Positions 30,416-39,642 are shown, counted from the first letter of the stretch. The stretch is 64,000 nucleotides of DNA from Arthrobacter sp. SLBN-112 (GCF_030944625.1 NZ_JAUSXY010000001.1:2542001-2606000); one strand, 5' to 3'. A program made the numbers and translations. The notes: a model not told the origin generated them from the sequence alone.

Positions 30416-31468
30416 ATGAGCGCATCCTCCATCGATCTTGCAGTTATCCCCGGCGACGGCATCGGCCCTGAAGTTATTGCCGAGGCCCTCAAAGTCCTCG
30501 AAAAGGCTGTGGCCGCGGAGGGCGTGCAGCTCAAACCAACGCATTACGACCTGGGCGCCGAGCACTGGCTTGCCACCGGCGAAACCCTGCCTGACCACGT
30601 CCTGGCGGACCTGAAGACGCGCGACGCGATCCTCTTCGGCGCTGTCGGTGCCGCCCCGGGCGATACCCGCATCCCGTCCGGCATCATCGAGCGCGAACTG
30701 CTCCTCAAGCTCCGTTTCAGCCTGGACCACTACGTCAACCTGCGGCCCTCGCGGCTCTACGGGACAGTTGGCAGCCCGCTGGCAAACCCCGGAACCATCG
30801 ACTTCATCGTGGTGCGTGAAGGAACCGAGGGCCCCTACGTGGGCAACGGTGGGACGTTGCGTGCCGGAACCCCGCACGAGGTAGCCACCGAAGTGTCCCT
30901 GAACACCGCCCACGGTGTGGAGCGCGTGGTCCGCGATGCCTTCCGCCGCGCCAGTCTCCGGGAACGCAAGCACGTCACCCTGGTCCACAAGCACAACGTC
31001 CTGGTCTTCGCCGGGCATCTCTGGAAGCGCACCGTCGAGGCCGTCGCCAAGGAATTCCCCGGGGTCACCCACGACTACCTGCATGTTGACGCCGCCACCA
31101 TCTTCATGGTCACGGACCCGTCCCGCTTCGACGTGATCGTCACCGACAACCTGTTCGGCGACATCATCACCGACCTCGCCGCTGCCATCACGGGCGGCAT
31201 CGGCCTGGCGGCATCGGGCAACATCAACATGGACCGCACCGCGCCCTCCATGTTCGAGCCCGTCCACGGTTCCGCGCCGGACATCGCCGGCCAGGGCAAG
31301 GCGGACCCCACCGCTGCCATCCTCTCCGCGGCACTCCTGCTGGACCACCTGGGCTACGCCGAAGCCGCACGCAGGATCGAAGCCGCTGTGGTTGCGGACG
31401 TCGAAAAGCGCGACGGCACCGCCCGCAGCACCAGCGCCGTGGGCGACGCCATCGCCGCCGGACTCTAG
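30416..31468 (+). CDS. leuB: 3-isopropylmalate dehydrogenase
   Basis: A 350-residue NAD- and Mg-dependent enzyme that oxidatively decarboxylates 3-isopropylmalate in leucine synthesis. It opens with [23 protein letters not shown]. The substrate Arg region is [21 protein letters not shown], the metal-binding Asp region is [32 protein letters not shown] and the NAD-binding end is [35 protein letters not shown]. It lies far from leuCD (about 11 kb) but shares a promoter element with ilvB. No ribosome-binding site is visible, which suits a leaderless start. Confidence 0.97.
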   Translation: MSASSIDLAVIPGDGIGPEVIAEALKVLEKAVAAEGVQLKPTHYDLGAEHWLATGETLPDHVLADLKTRDAILFGAVGAAPGDTRIPSGIIERELLLKLRFSLDHYVNLRPSRLYGTVGSPLANPGTIDFIVVREGTEGPYVGNGGTLRAGTPHEVATEVSLNTAHGVERVVRDAFRRASLRERKHVTLVHKHNVLVFAGHLWKRTVEAVAKEFPGVTHDYLHVDAATIFMVTDPSRFDVIVTDNLFGDIITDLAAAITGGIGLAASGNINMDRTAPSMFEPVHGSAPDIAGQGKADPTAAILSAALLLDHLGYAEAARRIEAAVVADVEKRDGTARSTSAVGDAIAAGL

Positions 31469-31572
31469 CCCACGCCGGGGGCCCCGGCATCGGGCGTAAG
31501 CTTGTCTCGAATCACCAAATGCCGCCTCGCTTTTCAGCGCTGAACCCCGGGGCGGCCGATCGTGGAGGAACC

Positions 31573-32685
31573 ATGACTCAGACCGCCCATGGCGTCGAAT
31601 TCACCCGGCAGCCTTCGGCAAACCCGAAGTCCGCCGAAGAGCGTGCAGCCATCCTGGCAAACCCGGGATTCGGCAACTACTTCACCGACCACACTGCCAT
31701 CGTCGACTACAGTGTGGACGCGGACGGCAACGGCGGCTGGCACGATGCCCGGATCGAGCCGTACGGCCCGATCGTCCTTGACCCCTCCGCCGCGGTCTTC
31801 CACTACGGCCAGGAAATCTTCGAAGGACTCAAGGCCTACCGGCACGCTGACGGCTCCGTCTGGACCTTCAGGCCCGAGGCGAACGCGGCGCGGCTGAACA
31901 AGTCGGCCCGCCGCCTGGCCCTGCCCGAACTGCCGGCCGAATACTTCCTCGGTGCCATCCGCGAGCTGGTGGCCGCCGACAAGGAATGGGTGCCCTCCGG
32001 CGACGGCGAAGCCCTCTACCTGCGGCCCTTCATGATCGCCACCGAGGCGTTCCTGGGTGTCCGCGCCGCCCGTGAAGTGTCCTTCCGGGTGATCGCCTCA
32101 CCCGCCGGCAACTACTTCGGCGGCGAGCTGAAGCCGGTCTCCATCTGGATCTCGCGCCAGTACGCCCGTGCCGGCCGCGGTGGTACCGGCGATGCCAAGT
32201 GCGGCGGAAACTACGCAGCCTCACTCATCGCGCAGCAGGAGGCCGAAGCCAACGGCTGCAAGCAGGTGCTGTTCCTCGACCAGGCCAACGATAGCGCCGT
32301 GGAAGAGCTGGGCGGCATGAACGTGTTCTTCGTCATGAAGGACGGTTCGCTGGTTACGCCGGCGCTCACGGGCACCATCTTGGAAGGCGTCACCCGGATG
32401 TCCGTGATCCAGGTGGCCAAGGACATGGGACGCGACGTTGCCGAGCGGAAGATCACCCTTGACGAGTGGCGCGACGGCGTGGCCTCCGGCGACATCGCCG
32501 AAGTGTTCGCCTGCGGGACCGCCGCAGTGATCACCCCCATCGGGGTGCTGAAGGATGCCACCGAGTTCATCGGCTCCGAGGACGCCAAGGCCGGGGAAAC
32601 CACCATGGCCATCCGCGAAAAGCTCCTGGGCATCCAGACCGGGGCCGAACCGGACACCCACGGCTGGCTGACCCGCCTGGCCTAG
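31573..32685 (+). CDS. ilvE: Branched-chain amino acid aminotransferase
   Basis: A 370-residue fold-IV PLP aminotransferase, the last step for valine, isoleucine and leucine. It shows HYGQEIFEGLKAYRHADGSVWTFRPEANAARLNKSARRL, the PLP-lysine segment GDAKCGGNYAASLIAQQEA, ANDSAVEELGGMNVFFV and the C-terminal GTILEGVTRMSVIQVAKDMG and VFACGTAAVITPIGVL. The ATG at 31573 is chosen over an upstream frame start at 31519 because GGAGGAACC directly precedes it and similarity begins soon after. A 104-bp gap separates it from leuB, and a strong hairpin follows it. Confidence 0.97.
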   Translation: MTQTAHGVEFTRQPSANPKSAEERAAILANPGFGNYFTDHTAIVDYSVDADGNGGWHDARIEPYGPIVLDPSAAVFHYGQEIFEGLKAYRHADGSVWTFRPEANAARLNKSARRLALPELPAEYFLGAIRELVAADKEWVPSGDGEALYLRPFMIATEAFLGVRAAREVSFRVIASPAGNYFGGELKPVSIWISRQYARAGRGGTGDAKCGGNYAASLIAQQEAEANGCKQVLFLDQANDSAVEELGGMNVFFVMKDGSLVTPALTGTILEGVTRMSVIQVAKDMGRDVAERKITLDEWRDGVASGDIAEVFACGTAAVITPIGVLKDATEFIGSEDAKAGETTMAIREKLLGIQTGAEPDTHGWLTRLA

Positions 32686-32699
32686 GCTCTCCACGTACG

Positions 32700-32735
32700 A
32701 CGGCGCCTGCCGGACTGAGGTCCGGCAGGCGCCGT
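32700..32735. terminator. Bidirectional terminator-like hairpin after ilvE
   Basis: ACGGCGCCTGCCGGAC (32700-32715) is fully complementary to GTCCGGCAGGCGCCGT (32720-32735) around TGAG: 16 bp. It lies between two convergent genes. No U-run follows. Confidence 0.7.
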
Positions 32736-32757
32736 TCTGCGTTCCAGCCGCGGCTGC

Positions 32758-33354
32758 CTAGCGGCGGGATGACGCCTTGCGGGCGGCGTTCTTCATGGCT
32801 TTGCGGGACACCGGCTTGAGTGCCTTGCGGGCAGCTTCCTCCGCCAAGGCGCGGTGACGCCGGGCGTCGATGAGGTCGTTCCACAGCGTGGTGGCGAAAA
32901 CGCCGCCGTCCTGGGCATAAACGTCGTAGGGGTAGCCAGCGAAGACGGCGGGGGTGGAGCCGCTGGTGAACAACTCCTTGCCGTCCGCCTGTGCCACCGC
33001 GTCGCCCACAGCCCAGGTCCGCGTCAGGTGGCGGGTGAGGTTTTCCTGCACGAAGACTGCCGCGTCACCGGATCGGGAGGCCTGCTCCAGCAGCGTTTCC
33101 AGATCCGAGGCGATCAGCGCGGCGCCGGCCTGGTCAGCGGGCGCGGGGGCGGCGGCCAGTTCGGCCGTGATGCCGGTGACGGCGTCCGTCCAGTCTGTTG
33201 TTTCGCGGAACTTCTTCCACGTGGGAAACCAGATGATGCTGCCGGTCGCGTGGTTGTGGATATGCAGGAGGCCGGTGGCTTTTTCGGTCGCGGAGTGATC
33301 GTGGCCGTCTGCGTCCGCCTGGGCGAGAAGGTCTGCGAGCGTTGGGGTGGTCAT
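32758..33354 (-). CDS. Conserved-looking protein of unknown function with basic tail
   Basis: A 198-residue protein that I do not recognise. It looks soluble, with no signal peptide or membrane helix. Residues 1-70 hold an aromatic patch, GLLHIHNHATGSIIWFPTWKKFRETTDW. The middle is acidic and Ala-rich. Then comes TRTWAVGDAVAQADGKELFTSGSTPAVFAGYPYDVYAQDGGVFATTLWNDLIDARRHR. The last 35 residues are strongly basic (KALKPVSRKAMKNAARKASSRR), which could bind nucleic acid. Codon use matches its neighbours, so it is probably a real gene. It is convergent with ilvE. Similarity searches limited to Micrococcaceae would show whether it is lineage-specific. Confidence 0.7.
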   Translation of the reverse strand: MTTPTLADLLAQADADGHDHSATEKATGLLHIHNHATGSIIWFPTWKKFRETTDWTDAVTGITAELAAAPAPADQAGAALIASDLETLLEQASRSGDAAVFVQENLTRHLTRTWAVGDAVAQADGKELFTSGSTPAVFAGYPYDVYAQDGGVFATTLWNDLIDARRHRALAEEAARKALKPVSRKAMKNAARKASSRR

Positions 33355-33496
33355 TGGCGGTATCCGGCTTCCTCGGGGGATTGGTTGTCACTGGTGCCAA
33401 CCCGGAGCCGCCGGTGTTCTATTCCGCTGTGCTCTTTTTACAGCGCACACCGGCAGGGGCTGGGGGAGTGGCGGACCTGGATGCAAGGATGGGTCA

Positions 33497-34318
33497 GTGA
33501 CCCCAGTTACCGGCCCCGGTCTGCAGCGCAGCTCCGGGCTCACCCAGTTCATCCTGGCACCCAACCCCGGCCCCATGAGCCTGGACGGCACCAACTCCTA
33601 TGTCCTGCGTGCCCCCGGCCACCCGTCCGTCGTCGTGGTGGACCCCGGCCCGCTGGACGAAGCCCACCTGGCCGCCCTCGCCCGGTCCGGCGTCGTCGAA
33701 CTGGTGCTCGTGACCCACCGGCACGCGGACCACACTGCCGGTTCCGCCCGGCTGCACGAGCTGACCGGGGCGCCGGTGCGTGCCGCTGACCCCGGCCATT
33801 GCCATGGCGGGGGAGCGCCGTTGGCCGACGGCGAAGTGATCCACGCCGCAGGAGTGGATATCACGGTGCTGGCGACGCCCGGGCATACCTCCGATTCCGT
33901 CTGCTTCCACCTGGCCGCCGACGGTCAGCACGGCTCGGTCCTGACCGGCGACACCGTCCTGGGCAGGGGCACCACCGTCCTGGACTACCCGGACGGCACG
34001 CTGGGGGACTACCTCGCCACCCTGGACCGGCTGGAGGCGCTGGGGACCACGGCAGTGCTCCCGGCCCACGGCCCGGTGCTGCCATCACTGCAGGACACCG
34101 TCCGGGACTACCGCCGGCACCGGGAGGAACGGCTCGCCCAAATCCGCGCCGCACTCCGCAGCCTGGGCCGGGACGCATCCGTGCGTGAGGTGACGGACGC
34201 CGTCTATGCCGACGTCGACCCTTCCGTCCGGCGCGCTGCCGAACTGTCCGTGGCCGCACAGCTTTCCTACCTGCGCGGCCACGAAAGCGGCGGCCGTCCG
34301 GCGCCGGCGAAACGGTAG
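33497..34318 (+). CDS. MBL-fold metallohydrolase
   Basis: A 273-residue metallo-beta-lactamase-fold hydrolase of the LACTB2/glyoxalase-II-like type. The metal motif is THRHADHTAG (HxHxDH), with later ligands in LATPGHTSDSVCFHL, LTGDTVLGRG and VLPAHGPVL. The C-terminal helical region (DYRRHREERLAQI...VREVTDAVY) matches the LACTB2-like winged-helix end. GTG at 33497 is chosen because AAGGA lies 7 nt upstream and the first strand (LTQFILAPNPGPMSLDGTNSYVL) follows. It ends 10 bp before the FAH-family gene, so the two may be co-transcribed. The substrate is unknown. Confidence 0.9.
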   Translation: MTPVTGPGLQRSSGLTQFILAPNPGPMSLDGTNSYVLRAPGHPSVVVVDPGPLDEAHLAALARSGVVELVLVTHRHADHTAGSARLHELTGAPVRAADPGHCHGGGAPLADGEVIHAAGVDITVLATPGHTSDSVCFHLAADGQHGSVLTGDTVLGRGTTVLDYPDGTLGDYLATLDRLEALGTTAVLPAHGPVLPSLQDTVRDYRRHREERLAQIRAALRSLGRDASVREVTDAVYADVDPSVRRAAELSVAAQLSYLRGHESGGRPAPAKR

Positions 34319-34321
34319 GGT
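34316..34321 (+). promoter_or_regulatory. -10-like box before the FAH-family gene
   Basis: TAGGGT ends 7 nt before the ATG at 34329. It overlaps the stop of the upstream gene; AGGAA lies between, so either leaderless or ordinary initiation is possible. Confidence 0.4.
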
Positions 34322-34328
34322 AGGAACC

Positions 34329-35105
34329 ATGCGTATTGCGAGGTTTGTTGTCGATTCCGATCCCCTGTACGGCGTTGTGGAAGGTGATGACGGCAGTGAA
34401 GAAATCACTGTCATCCACGGCGACCCGTTCTTCAACGGCGTGGAGCGCACCTCCGTGCGCCACAAACTGGAAGACGTCCGGCTGCTGGCGCCCATCATCC
34501 CGCGCAGCAAGGTCATCGGGGTGGGCCGGAACTTCGTGGAGCACGCGCATGAGCTCGGCAACGAAGTACCCGCACAGCCGCTGCTGTTCCTGAAGCCCAA
34601 CACTGCGGTGGTGGGGCCCAACGACCCCGTGGTGCTGCCCGAGTTCTCGGAAGAGGTCTCCTTCGAGGCCGAACTCTGCGTGGTGATCGGCAGGATCTGC
34701 AAGGACGTCCCCGAGGACCGCGTTGATGACGTCATCTTCGGCTACACCTGCGGCAACGACCTCACCGCCCGCGATGTCCAGAAGACCGACCTGCAGTGGA
34801 CCCGCGCCAAGGGTTTCGACACCTCCGCCCCGCTTGGTCCGTGGATCGAGACCGACCTCGACACCGAGGACCTGCAGATCCAGGGCCGGCTTAACGGGGA
34901 AATCCGCCAGGACGGCAGCACCAGCCAGATGATCCGCGGCGTCCGGGAACTGGTGTCCGTCGTCTCGCACGCGTTCACCCTGCTGCCCGGCGACGTCATC
35001 ATGACCGGAACGCCGGCGGGCGTCGGACTGCTCAAGGAAGGCGACCGCTTCGAGGTGGAAATCGAAGGCATCGGCCGGCTGTCCAACCCGATCGTCCGCC
35101 GCTGA
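34329..35105 (+). CDS. Fumarylacetoacetate hydrolase family protein
   Basis: A 258-residue enzyme with the FAH C-terminal fold. Motifs are KVIGVGRNFVEHAHELG, LFLKPNTAVVGPNDPVVLP, the acidic metal-binding residues in SFEAELCVVIGR, FGYTCGNDLTARDVQ and the end LLPGDVIMTGTPAGVGLLKEGD. Family members act as beta-diketone hydrolases, oxaloacetate decarboxylases or homoprotocatechuate isomerase/decarboxylases; which one applies here is not clear. The gene directly before gltX in many actinobacteria is of this type, so the position is typical. A TAGGGT box ends 7 nt before its ATG. Confidence 0.93.
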   Translation: MRIARFVVDSDPLYGVVEGDDGSEEITVIHGDPFFNGVERTSVRHKLEDVRLLAPIIPRSKVIGVGRNFVEHAHELGNEVPAQPLLFLKPNTAVVGPNDPVVLPEFSEEVSFEAELCVVIGRICKDVPEDRVDDVIFGYTCGNDLTARDVQKTDLQWTRAKGFDTSAPLGPWIETDLDTEDLQIQGRLNGEIRQDGSTSQMIRGVRELVSVVSHAFTLLPGDVIMTGTPAGVGLLKEGDRFEVEIEGIGRLSNPIVRR

Positions 35106-35162
35106 CCCCGGCTGGCGGGCGGAAGGCCGGAAGGCAGCCAGGCGGGTAAAGTTGAAGCCACT

Positions 35163-36677
35163 ATGACTATCGCTTCTTCGTCGCTTGCCGCCTCCATTCC
35201 GCCCGTCACTGCCGAGACGCCCGTCCGGGTCCGGTTTTGCCCCTCGCCCACGGGCACCCCGCACGTCGGACTGATCCGGACCGCCCTGTTCAACTGGGCC
35301 TACGCCCGCCACACCAAGGGCACCCTGGTCTTCCGGATCGAGGACACGGACGCGGCGCGGGACAGCGAGGAAAGCTACCACCAGCTCCTGGACGCCCTGA
35401 AGTGGCTGGGGATCGACTGGGACGAGGGTGTCGAGGTGGGCGGCCCGCACGAGCCGTACCGGCAGTCCCAGCGCGGCGACATCTACCAGGACGTCATCAA
35501 GCGCCTGCACGACGCCGGATACATCTACGAGTCCTTCTCCACCCCCGAGGAGATCGAGGCACGCCACCGCGCCGCCGGCCGGGACCCGAAGCTTGGCTAC
35601 GACGGCTTTGACCGGCACCTGACGGAAGAGCAGCTGGCACAGTACCGGGCCGAGGGCCGGCAGGCTGTCCTCCGACTGCGCATGCCGGATGAGGACATCA
35701 CGTTCACCGACCTGGTCCGCGGCGAGATCACGTTCAAGGCCGGATCCGTCCCCGACTTCGCCGTGGTGCGGGCCAACGGCGCGCCGTTGTACACCCTGGT
35801 CAACCCGGTGGACGACGCCCTGATGGGCATCACGCACGTGCTGCGCGGCGAGGACCTGCTCAGCTCCACGCCGCGCCAGGTGGCCCTGTACCGGGCCCTG
35901 TACGCGGTGGGGGTTGCCGAATACATGCCCGAGTTCGGCCACCTGCCCTATGTCATGGGCCAAGGAAACAAGAAGCTCTCCAAGCGGGACCCCGAGTCCA
36001 GCCTTTTCCTGCACCGGGAGCGGGGCTTCATCCCGGAAGGTCTGCTGAACTACCTGTCCCTGCTTGGCTGGTCGCTGAGCGCCGACGAGGACATCTTTAC
36101 CGTCGAACAGCTCGTGGAGCACTTCGATATCCACGACGTCCTGGGCAACCCCGCGCGTTTCGACCTGAAGAAGGCCGAAGCCATCAACGGCACGCACGTC
36201 CGGATGCTCGAGCCCAAGGTCTTCCGCGACCGGGTGGCGCACTACCTGCGCGACGCAGGCCTGGTGGGGGAGATCCTGACGGACCGCGAGGAAGAGATCC
36301 TTACTGAGGCCGCGCCGCTGATCCAGGAACGCATCACGCTGCTGGGTGAGGCGCCGGACATGCTGGCCTTCCTGTTCAAGGCGGACGACGCCGTCGACAT
36401 CGCCGACGACGCCCGCAAGGGCCTTCCGGAGAACCTTTCCGAGGTGCTTGATGCGGCACTTGCCGCGCTGGAACCGGTGGCCGACTGGACCGCCGAGGGC
36501 ATCCAGGCAGCCCTGAAGCAGGCCTTGGTGGAGGACCTCGGCATCAAGCCGCGGCTCGCGTTCGGCCCCGTCCGTACGGCGGTTTCCGGCCGGCGGATCT
36601 CGCCGCCACTGTTCGAATCGATGGTGATCCTGGGCAAGGAGTCCTCCCTGCGCAGGCTCCGCGCCTTCCGCGGCTGA
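35163..36677 (+). CDS. gltX: Glutamyl-tRNA synthetase
   Basis: A 504-residue class I synthetase. The HIGH-type motif is [18 protein letters not shown], the catalytic core has [33 protein letters not shown], and the KMSKS equivalent is [22 protein letters not shown]. The C-terminal helical domain binds the anticodon. In actinobacteria this enzyme is normally non-discriminating and also charges tRNA-Gln for GatCAB; tRNA-Gln and tRNA-Glu lie under 3 kb downstream. No Shine-Dalgarno site is seen; TAAAGT (35147-35152) ends 10 nt before the ATG. The stop overlaps the HAD gene start (TGATG). Confidence 0.97.
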   Translation: MTIASSSLAASIPPVTAETPVRVRFCPSPTGTPHVGLIRTALFNWAYARHTKGTLVFRIEDTDAARDSEESYHQLLDALKWLGIDWDEGVEVGGPHEPYRQSQRGDIYQDVIKRLHDAGYIYESFSTPEEIEARHRAAGRDPKLGYDGFDRHLTEEQLAQYRAEGRQAVLRLRMPDEDITFTDLVRGEITFKAGSVPDFAVVRANGAPLYTLVNPVDDALMGITHVLRGEDLLSSTPRQVALYRALYAVGVAEYMPEFGHLPYVMGQGNKKLSKRDPESSLFLHRERGFIPEGLLNYLSLLGWSLSADEDIFTVEQLVEHFDIHDVLGNPARFDLKKAEAINGTHVRMLEPKVFRDRVAHYLRDAGLVGEILTDREEEILTEAAPLIQERITLLGEAPDMLAFLFKADDAVDIADDARKGLPENLSEVLDAALAALEPVADWTAEGIQAALKQALVEDLGIKPRLAFGPVRTAVSGRRISPPLFESMVILGKESSLRRLRAFRG

Positions 36678-37423
36678 TGACCGCGCCAAGCAAAGCCCCG
36701 GCGGGTATCCCGCATACGCCTCATGGCGTGGTCAGGGGCGTCCTGTTCGACATCGACGACACCCTGGTGGACCTTGAGTACTCGATGACCACCGCGCTGC
36801 GCGAGGTCAGTGAGCACCTCCTGCCCGGCCTGGACCAGGCCGGGTGGGAGCGGTTCGGGCGGATTTTCACGCACGAAACCACGCACTATTACGACCGCTA
36901 CCTGGCCGGCGAGCTGACGTTCAACGAACAGCGCCTGCTCCGGGGCCGCGCCGCGCTGGGACACTTTGGCGTGGAATTGGCAGATGGCGATGAATCGCAC
37001 CGCTGGCTGGCCGCGTACGTGGAAAAACAACCCTCGTACGTGAAGCCGTTCCCGGACGTTGCACCGCTTCTTGACGTTTTGGACGCCGCGGGGATTCCGT
37101 ACGGCGCCGTCAGCAACAACGTCCATGATTACCAGCGGGCAAAGCTGGACGGTGCCGGCCTTGAACGCGTGAAGCACCTCGTGGGAACGGACACCCTGGG
37201 CGTGGCCAAGCCGGATCCAGCCATATACCTGGAAGGCGTCAGGCTCCTGGGCACCATCCCTGCGCAGACGCTGTACGTGGGCGATAACCGGCTGCTGGAC
37301 GCGGAAGGCTCGACGGCGGCCGGCCTGGTTGGCGTCTGGCTTAACCGGAACGCGGAGACCGCGGCCCAGTTTGGTGGAACCGCGGTCACCACGTTGGCGG
37401 ATCTTCTCCCGCTCTTCGCGTAG
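36677..37423 (+). CDS. HAD-superfamily hydrolase
   Basis: A 248-residue phosphatase-like protein. HAD motif I is VLFDIDDTLVDLE (nucleophile Asp and second Asp), motif II is YGAVSNN, the motif III Lys is in GVAKPDPAIYLEGVRLLG, and motif IV is LYVGDNRLLDAEGSTAAGLVGVWLNR. The helical cap after motif I contains HETTHYYDRYLAGELTFNEQRLLRGR. Its start overlaps the gltX stop by 1 nt, so the pair is coupled. The substrate is unknown; a phosphoglycolate- or nucleotide-phosphatase role would be typical. Confidence 0.9.
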   Translation: MTAPSKAPAGIPHTPHGVVRGVLFDIDDTLVDLEYSMTTALREVSEHLLPGLDQAGWERFGRIFTHETTHYYDRYLAGELTFNEQRLLRGRAALGHFGVELADGDESHRWLAAYVEKQPSYVKPFPDVAPLLDVLDAAGIPYGAVSNNVHDYQRAKLDGAGLERVKHLVGTDTLGVAKPDPAIYLEGVRLLGTIPAQTLYVGDNRLLDAEGSTAAGLVGVWLNRNAETAAQFGGTAVTTLADLLPLFA

Positions 37424-37458
37424 GTCCTGGCCAGGCAGTCTTTGTCAGCTGGTCTTCG

Positions 37459-39063
37459 TCAGGCAGTGTTTAGCCGGGCGGCGCGGCGGCGGAGGATGAG
37501 ATATCCGCCGACGGCGGCTCCCACCAGCAGCGCGATCAGCAGCAGTGCTGTGACGGGGCTGTCCAGCCAGGACGACGGCGACACGGCGGCCACCTTCGTG
37601 TGCAGTTCCTGCGTTCCGGCCGCGATTCTGGCATTGCCCTCGGCCAGCTTGCCGGCGCCGTCGGCGAGCTTGCCCGAACCGTCATCAAGCTTCCCGTTGC
37701 CGTCGGCGAGCTTCCCGGTTCCGTCCGCCAGCTGGGCGGACCCCGACTGCAGCTGCCCGGCGCCGTGGCTCAAGGTGGTGGTGCCCTCCGACAGGGCCTC
37801 GGTCCCGGCCAGGAGCCCCGGGTTGGCCGGGTCCCCGTCGCCGTTGACGCCCGCACTGAGCTTGGTGGTGCCGTCCTGGAGATTGTTGGCGGCGTAGATC
37901 AGGCCGGGGCTGTCGGGATCGCCGGGGACGCCGTCCATTCCGGTCCGGATTTTCGCCGTGCCGTCCGCCAGCATGGAGGTACCCAGGACGACGCCGGGGT
38001 TCTGGGGATCCGTGGCGTTGAGCTTCTCCGCCAAGGTAGCGAAGCCCGCTTTCAGCCGGCCGGCTCCGTCATTCACCTGTCCGGCTCCCGTGTTCAGCCT
38101 CCCCGTACCGGCCTTCAGCTGCCCGGCGCCGTCGTTCAAGGCGCCGGCCCCGGCGTCGAGCTTTGCCGCCCCGGCGTCGAGCTGGGCCGCACCGGCATAG
38201 GCCCTGCGGCCGCCGTCGGCCAGTTTCGCGATCTGGTCCTTCAGGACAGCCAGGGGCACCAGGCCCTGGGGTCCGTTCGCCGCTGCTTCCAGCTGGTCCA
38301 GCCCCTGGCTGAGCGCAGCCAGTCCATCGCCCTTCGTGGGATCGTTGCCGGCCCCGGGGTATCCCTTGAGCTGTCCCGCGCCGGCCGCAAGCTGGTCCGC
38401 GCCATTCTTGAGTGCTGCCGTCCCGGCCGTCAGGTCGGTGGCGCCGGCGTCCAGCTGGCTGGCACCTGCGGCGAGCTGCCCCGTCCCCGCCGCGAGCTGC
38501 CCGGCACCGTCGGCAAGGTTGTTCGGTGCATTGCCGGCCGCCGTTGGGGTGAGTGCGGCGGAGAGCGCTACGGCGCCGGCCTGGAGCTTCCGGGCACCGT
38601 CATCCACCTGGTAAACGCCCGGCACGAGTTTGTTCAGGACGTCATTTTGCAGCTTGGTGGTGCCGGCATGAAGCTTGTCCACGCCCGGGGCGAGCTGGTC
38701 CCGGACGCCTGAGTAGATCCTGCCCGCGCCCGATTGCAGGGCGAGGGCACCGGTATTGAGTTGGCTGGTCCCGTCCTTGACCTTGATCGATCCGTCCTGC
38801 ACTTGCGCGGCGCCCTTATTGGCCGCTCCCGCACCCGCGGCCAGCTGGCCCGACCCGTCCTTGAGCTGGGCGGCGCCTGCCGCGGCTTGTTCCGCCCCGT
38901 CCATCAGTTGAGCGGCGCCGTTGGAGATCTGGCCCGTGAGATATGTGTAAAAGGCAAGGAAGAGGACCAGTAGGAGGGAGAGGGCCATGATGGCGATGAA
39001 CTGTGGCCGGGGTTTGCGGGTTGCGGATGCAATGGTTGCTGTACGGGTTGTCAACGCTGACAC
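37459..39063 (-). CDS. Membrane protein with X-X-X-Leu-X-X-Gly heptad repeats
   Basis: A 534-residue protein built almost wholly of heptads of the form GAxQLxxG/GAxKLxDG (about residues 45-490), between two membrane helices: FIAIMALSLLLVLFLAFYTYLTG (22-44) and ALLLIALLVGAAVGGYLILRRRA (about 505-527). The repeat type is that seen in YhgE/Pip-like and some MMPL-associated envelope proteins, where it is thought to form long helical or coiled stalks outside the membrane. The function is unknown. GTG at 39063 is used because GGAAG lies 7 nt upstream and a stop precedes it. A perfect 16-bp palindrome lies about 100 bp upstream. Confidence 0.82.
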   Translation of the reverse strand: MSALTTRTATIASATRKPRPQFIAIMALSLLLVLFLAFYTYLTGQISNGAAQLMDGAEQAAAGAAQLKDGSGQLAAGAGAANKGAAQVQDGSIKVKDGTSQLNTGALALQSGAGRIYSGVRDQLAPGVDKLHAGTTKLQNDVLNKLVPGVYQVDDGARKLQAGAVALSAALTPTAAGNAPNNLADGAGQLAAGTGQLAAGASQLDAGATDLTAGTAALKNGADQLAAGAGQLKGYPGAGNDPTKGDGLAALSQGLDQLEAAANGPQGLVPLAVLKDQIAKLADGGRRAYAGAAQLDAGAAKLDAGAGALNDGAGQLKAGTGRLNTGAGQVNDGAGRLKAGFATLAEKLNATDPQNPGVVLGTSMLADGTAKIRTGMDGVPGDPDSPGLIYAANNLQDGTTKLSAGVNGDGDPANPGLLAGTEALSEGTTTLSHGAGQLQSGSAQLADGTGKLADGNGKLDDGSGKLADGAGKLAEGNARIAAGTQELHTKVAAVSPSSWLDSPVTALLLIALLVGAAVGGYLILRRRAARLNTA

Positions 39064-39164
39064 TTCCTAACTTCCGCCGGACAGCGATGTCCGGTGGCGA
39101 AACCGGGATTGGCAGGGCGGTCCCTCGACCTCGTGGGTGCCCGTAGTGACAGGGCGGGGAACTT

Positions 39165-39180
39165 GTTACCGATCGGTAAC
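39165..39180. promoter_or_regulatory. TetR-type operator-like palindrome
   Basis: GTTACCGATCGGTAAC is a perfect 16-bp palindrome, 102 bp upstream of the heptad-repeat gene. TetR/AcrR regulators often bind such sites. No TetR gene lies in the window, so the regulator would be encoded elsewhere or downstream of the repeat gene on the far side. Confidence 0.55.
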
Positions 39181-39269
39181 TTACTCGAGGGTAACCATAA
39201 CGTTGGACGGTGGGCAAGGTTTGGGCAGTTCTCTTTTTTCGAGGACCGGGGACGCGGCGCGCGGTGGAT

Positions 39270-39298
39270 TTGTGCGAGCCCGAAGTCTCGGGTAAAGT
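39270..39298 (+). promoter_or_regulatory. Promoter of tRNA-Gln
   Basis: TTGTGC (39270-39275), a 17-bp spacer and TAAAGT (39293-39298), about 64 nt upstream of the tRNA. Confidence 0.6.
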
Positions 39299-39362
39299 AA
39301 TTTCTCGTGCTGAGGCGCACGGAGCAGGGAAAACGCCCTGAAATCCGGCCCGAAAGTGCCAT

Positions 39363-39434
39363 TGGGATATGGTGTAATTGGCAACACTACGGTTTCTGGT
39401 ACCGTCATTCTAGGTTCGAGTCCTGGTATCCCAG
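39363..39434 (+). tRNA. tRNA-Gln (anticodon CUG)
   Basis: A 72-nt cloverleaf: acceptor TGGGATA with TATCCCA, discriminator G, D arm TGGTGTAATTGGCAACA, anticodon stem ACGGT/ACCGT with loop TTCTGGT (anticodon CTG), T arm TAGGTTCGAGTCCTG. CCA is not encoded. Confidence 0.95.
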
Positions 39435-39494
39435 CTCTGGTTTGAAGCCCTTTCGGGGGCCACGAAACAGGAGGTTTCCACTCGGTTCACCGAT

Positions 39495-39524
39495 TTGAAA
39501 CCACGGCAAAGTGTGTGAAATACT
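39495..39524 (+). promoter_or_regulatory. Likely separate promoter of tRNA-Glu
   Basis: TTGAAA (39495-39500), an 18-bp spacer and AATACT (39519-39524), about 40 nt before the tRNA. Confidence 0.5.
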
Positions 39525-39563
39525 CACTGAGCCGAGCGGCGGAAACGCTGCCGGAAAGTACAC

Positions 39564-39639
39564 GGCCCCATCGTATAGCGGCCTAGTACGCCGCCCTCTC
39601 ACGGCGGTAACGCGGGTTCGAATCCCGCTGGGGTCACCA
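39564..39639 (+). tRNA. tRNA-Glu (anticodon CUC)
   Basis: A 73-nt cloverleaf plus an encoded CCA: acceptor GGCCCCA with TGGGGTC, discriminator A, anticodon stem CCGCC/GGCGG with loop CTCTCAC (anticodon CTC), T arm GCGGGTTCGAATCCCGC. It lies 129 bp after tRNA-Gln. Confidence 0.96.
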
Positions 39640-39642
39640 TCG

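Noticed and set aside
33347..33496. N-terminal extension of the MBL-fold protein
   Set aside because: The MBL fold begins after the GTG at 33497, which has a good ribosome site; the extension has no similarity.
37459..39063. Tandem DNA repeat or CRISPR-like array
   Set aside because: The 21-bp periodicity is degenerate at the DNA level and stays in frame as protein heptads; there are no identical direct repeats with unique spacers.
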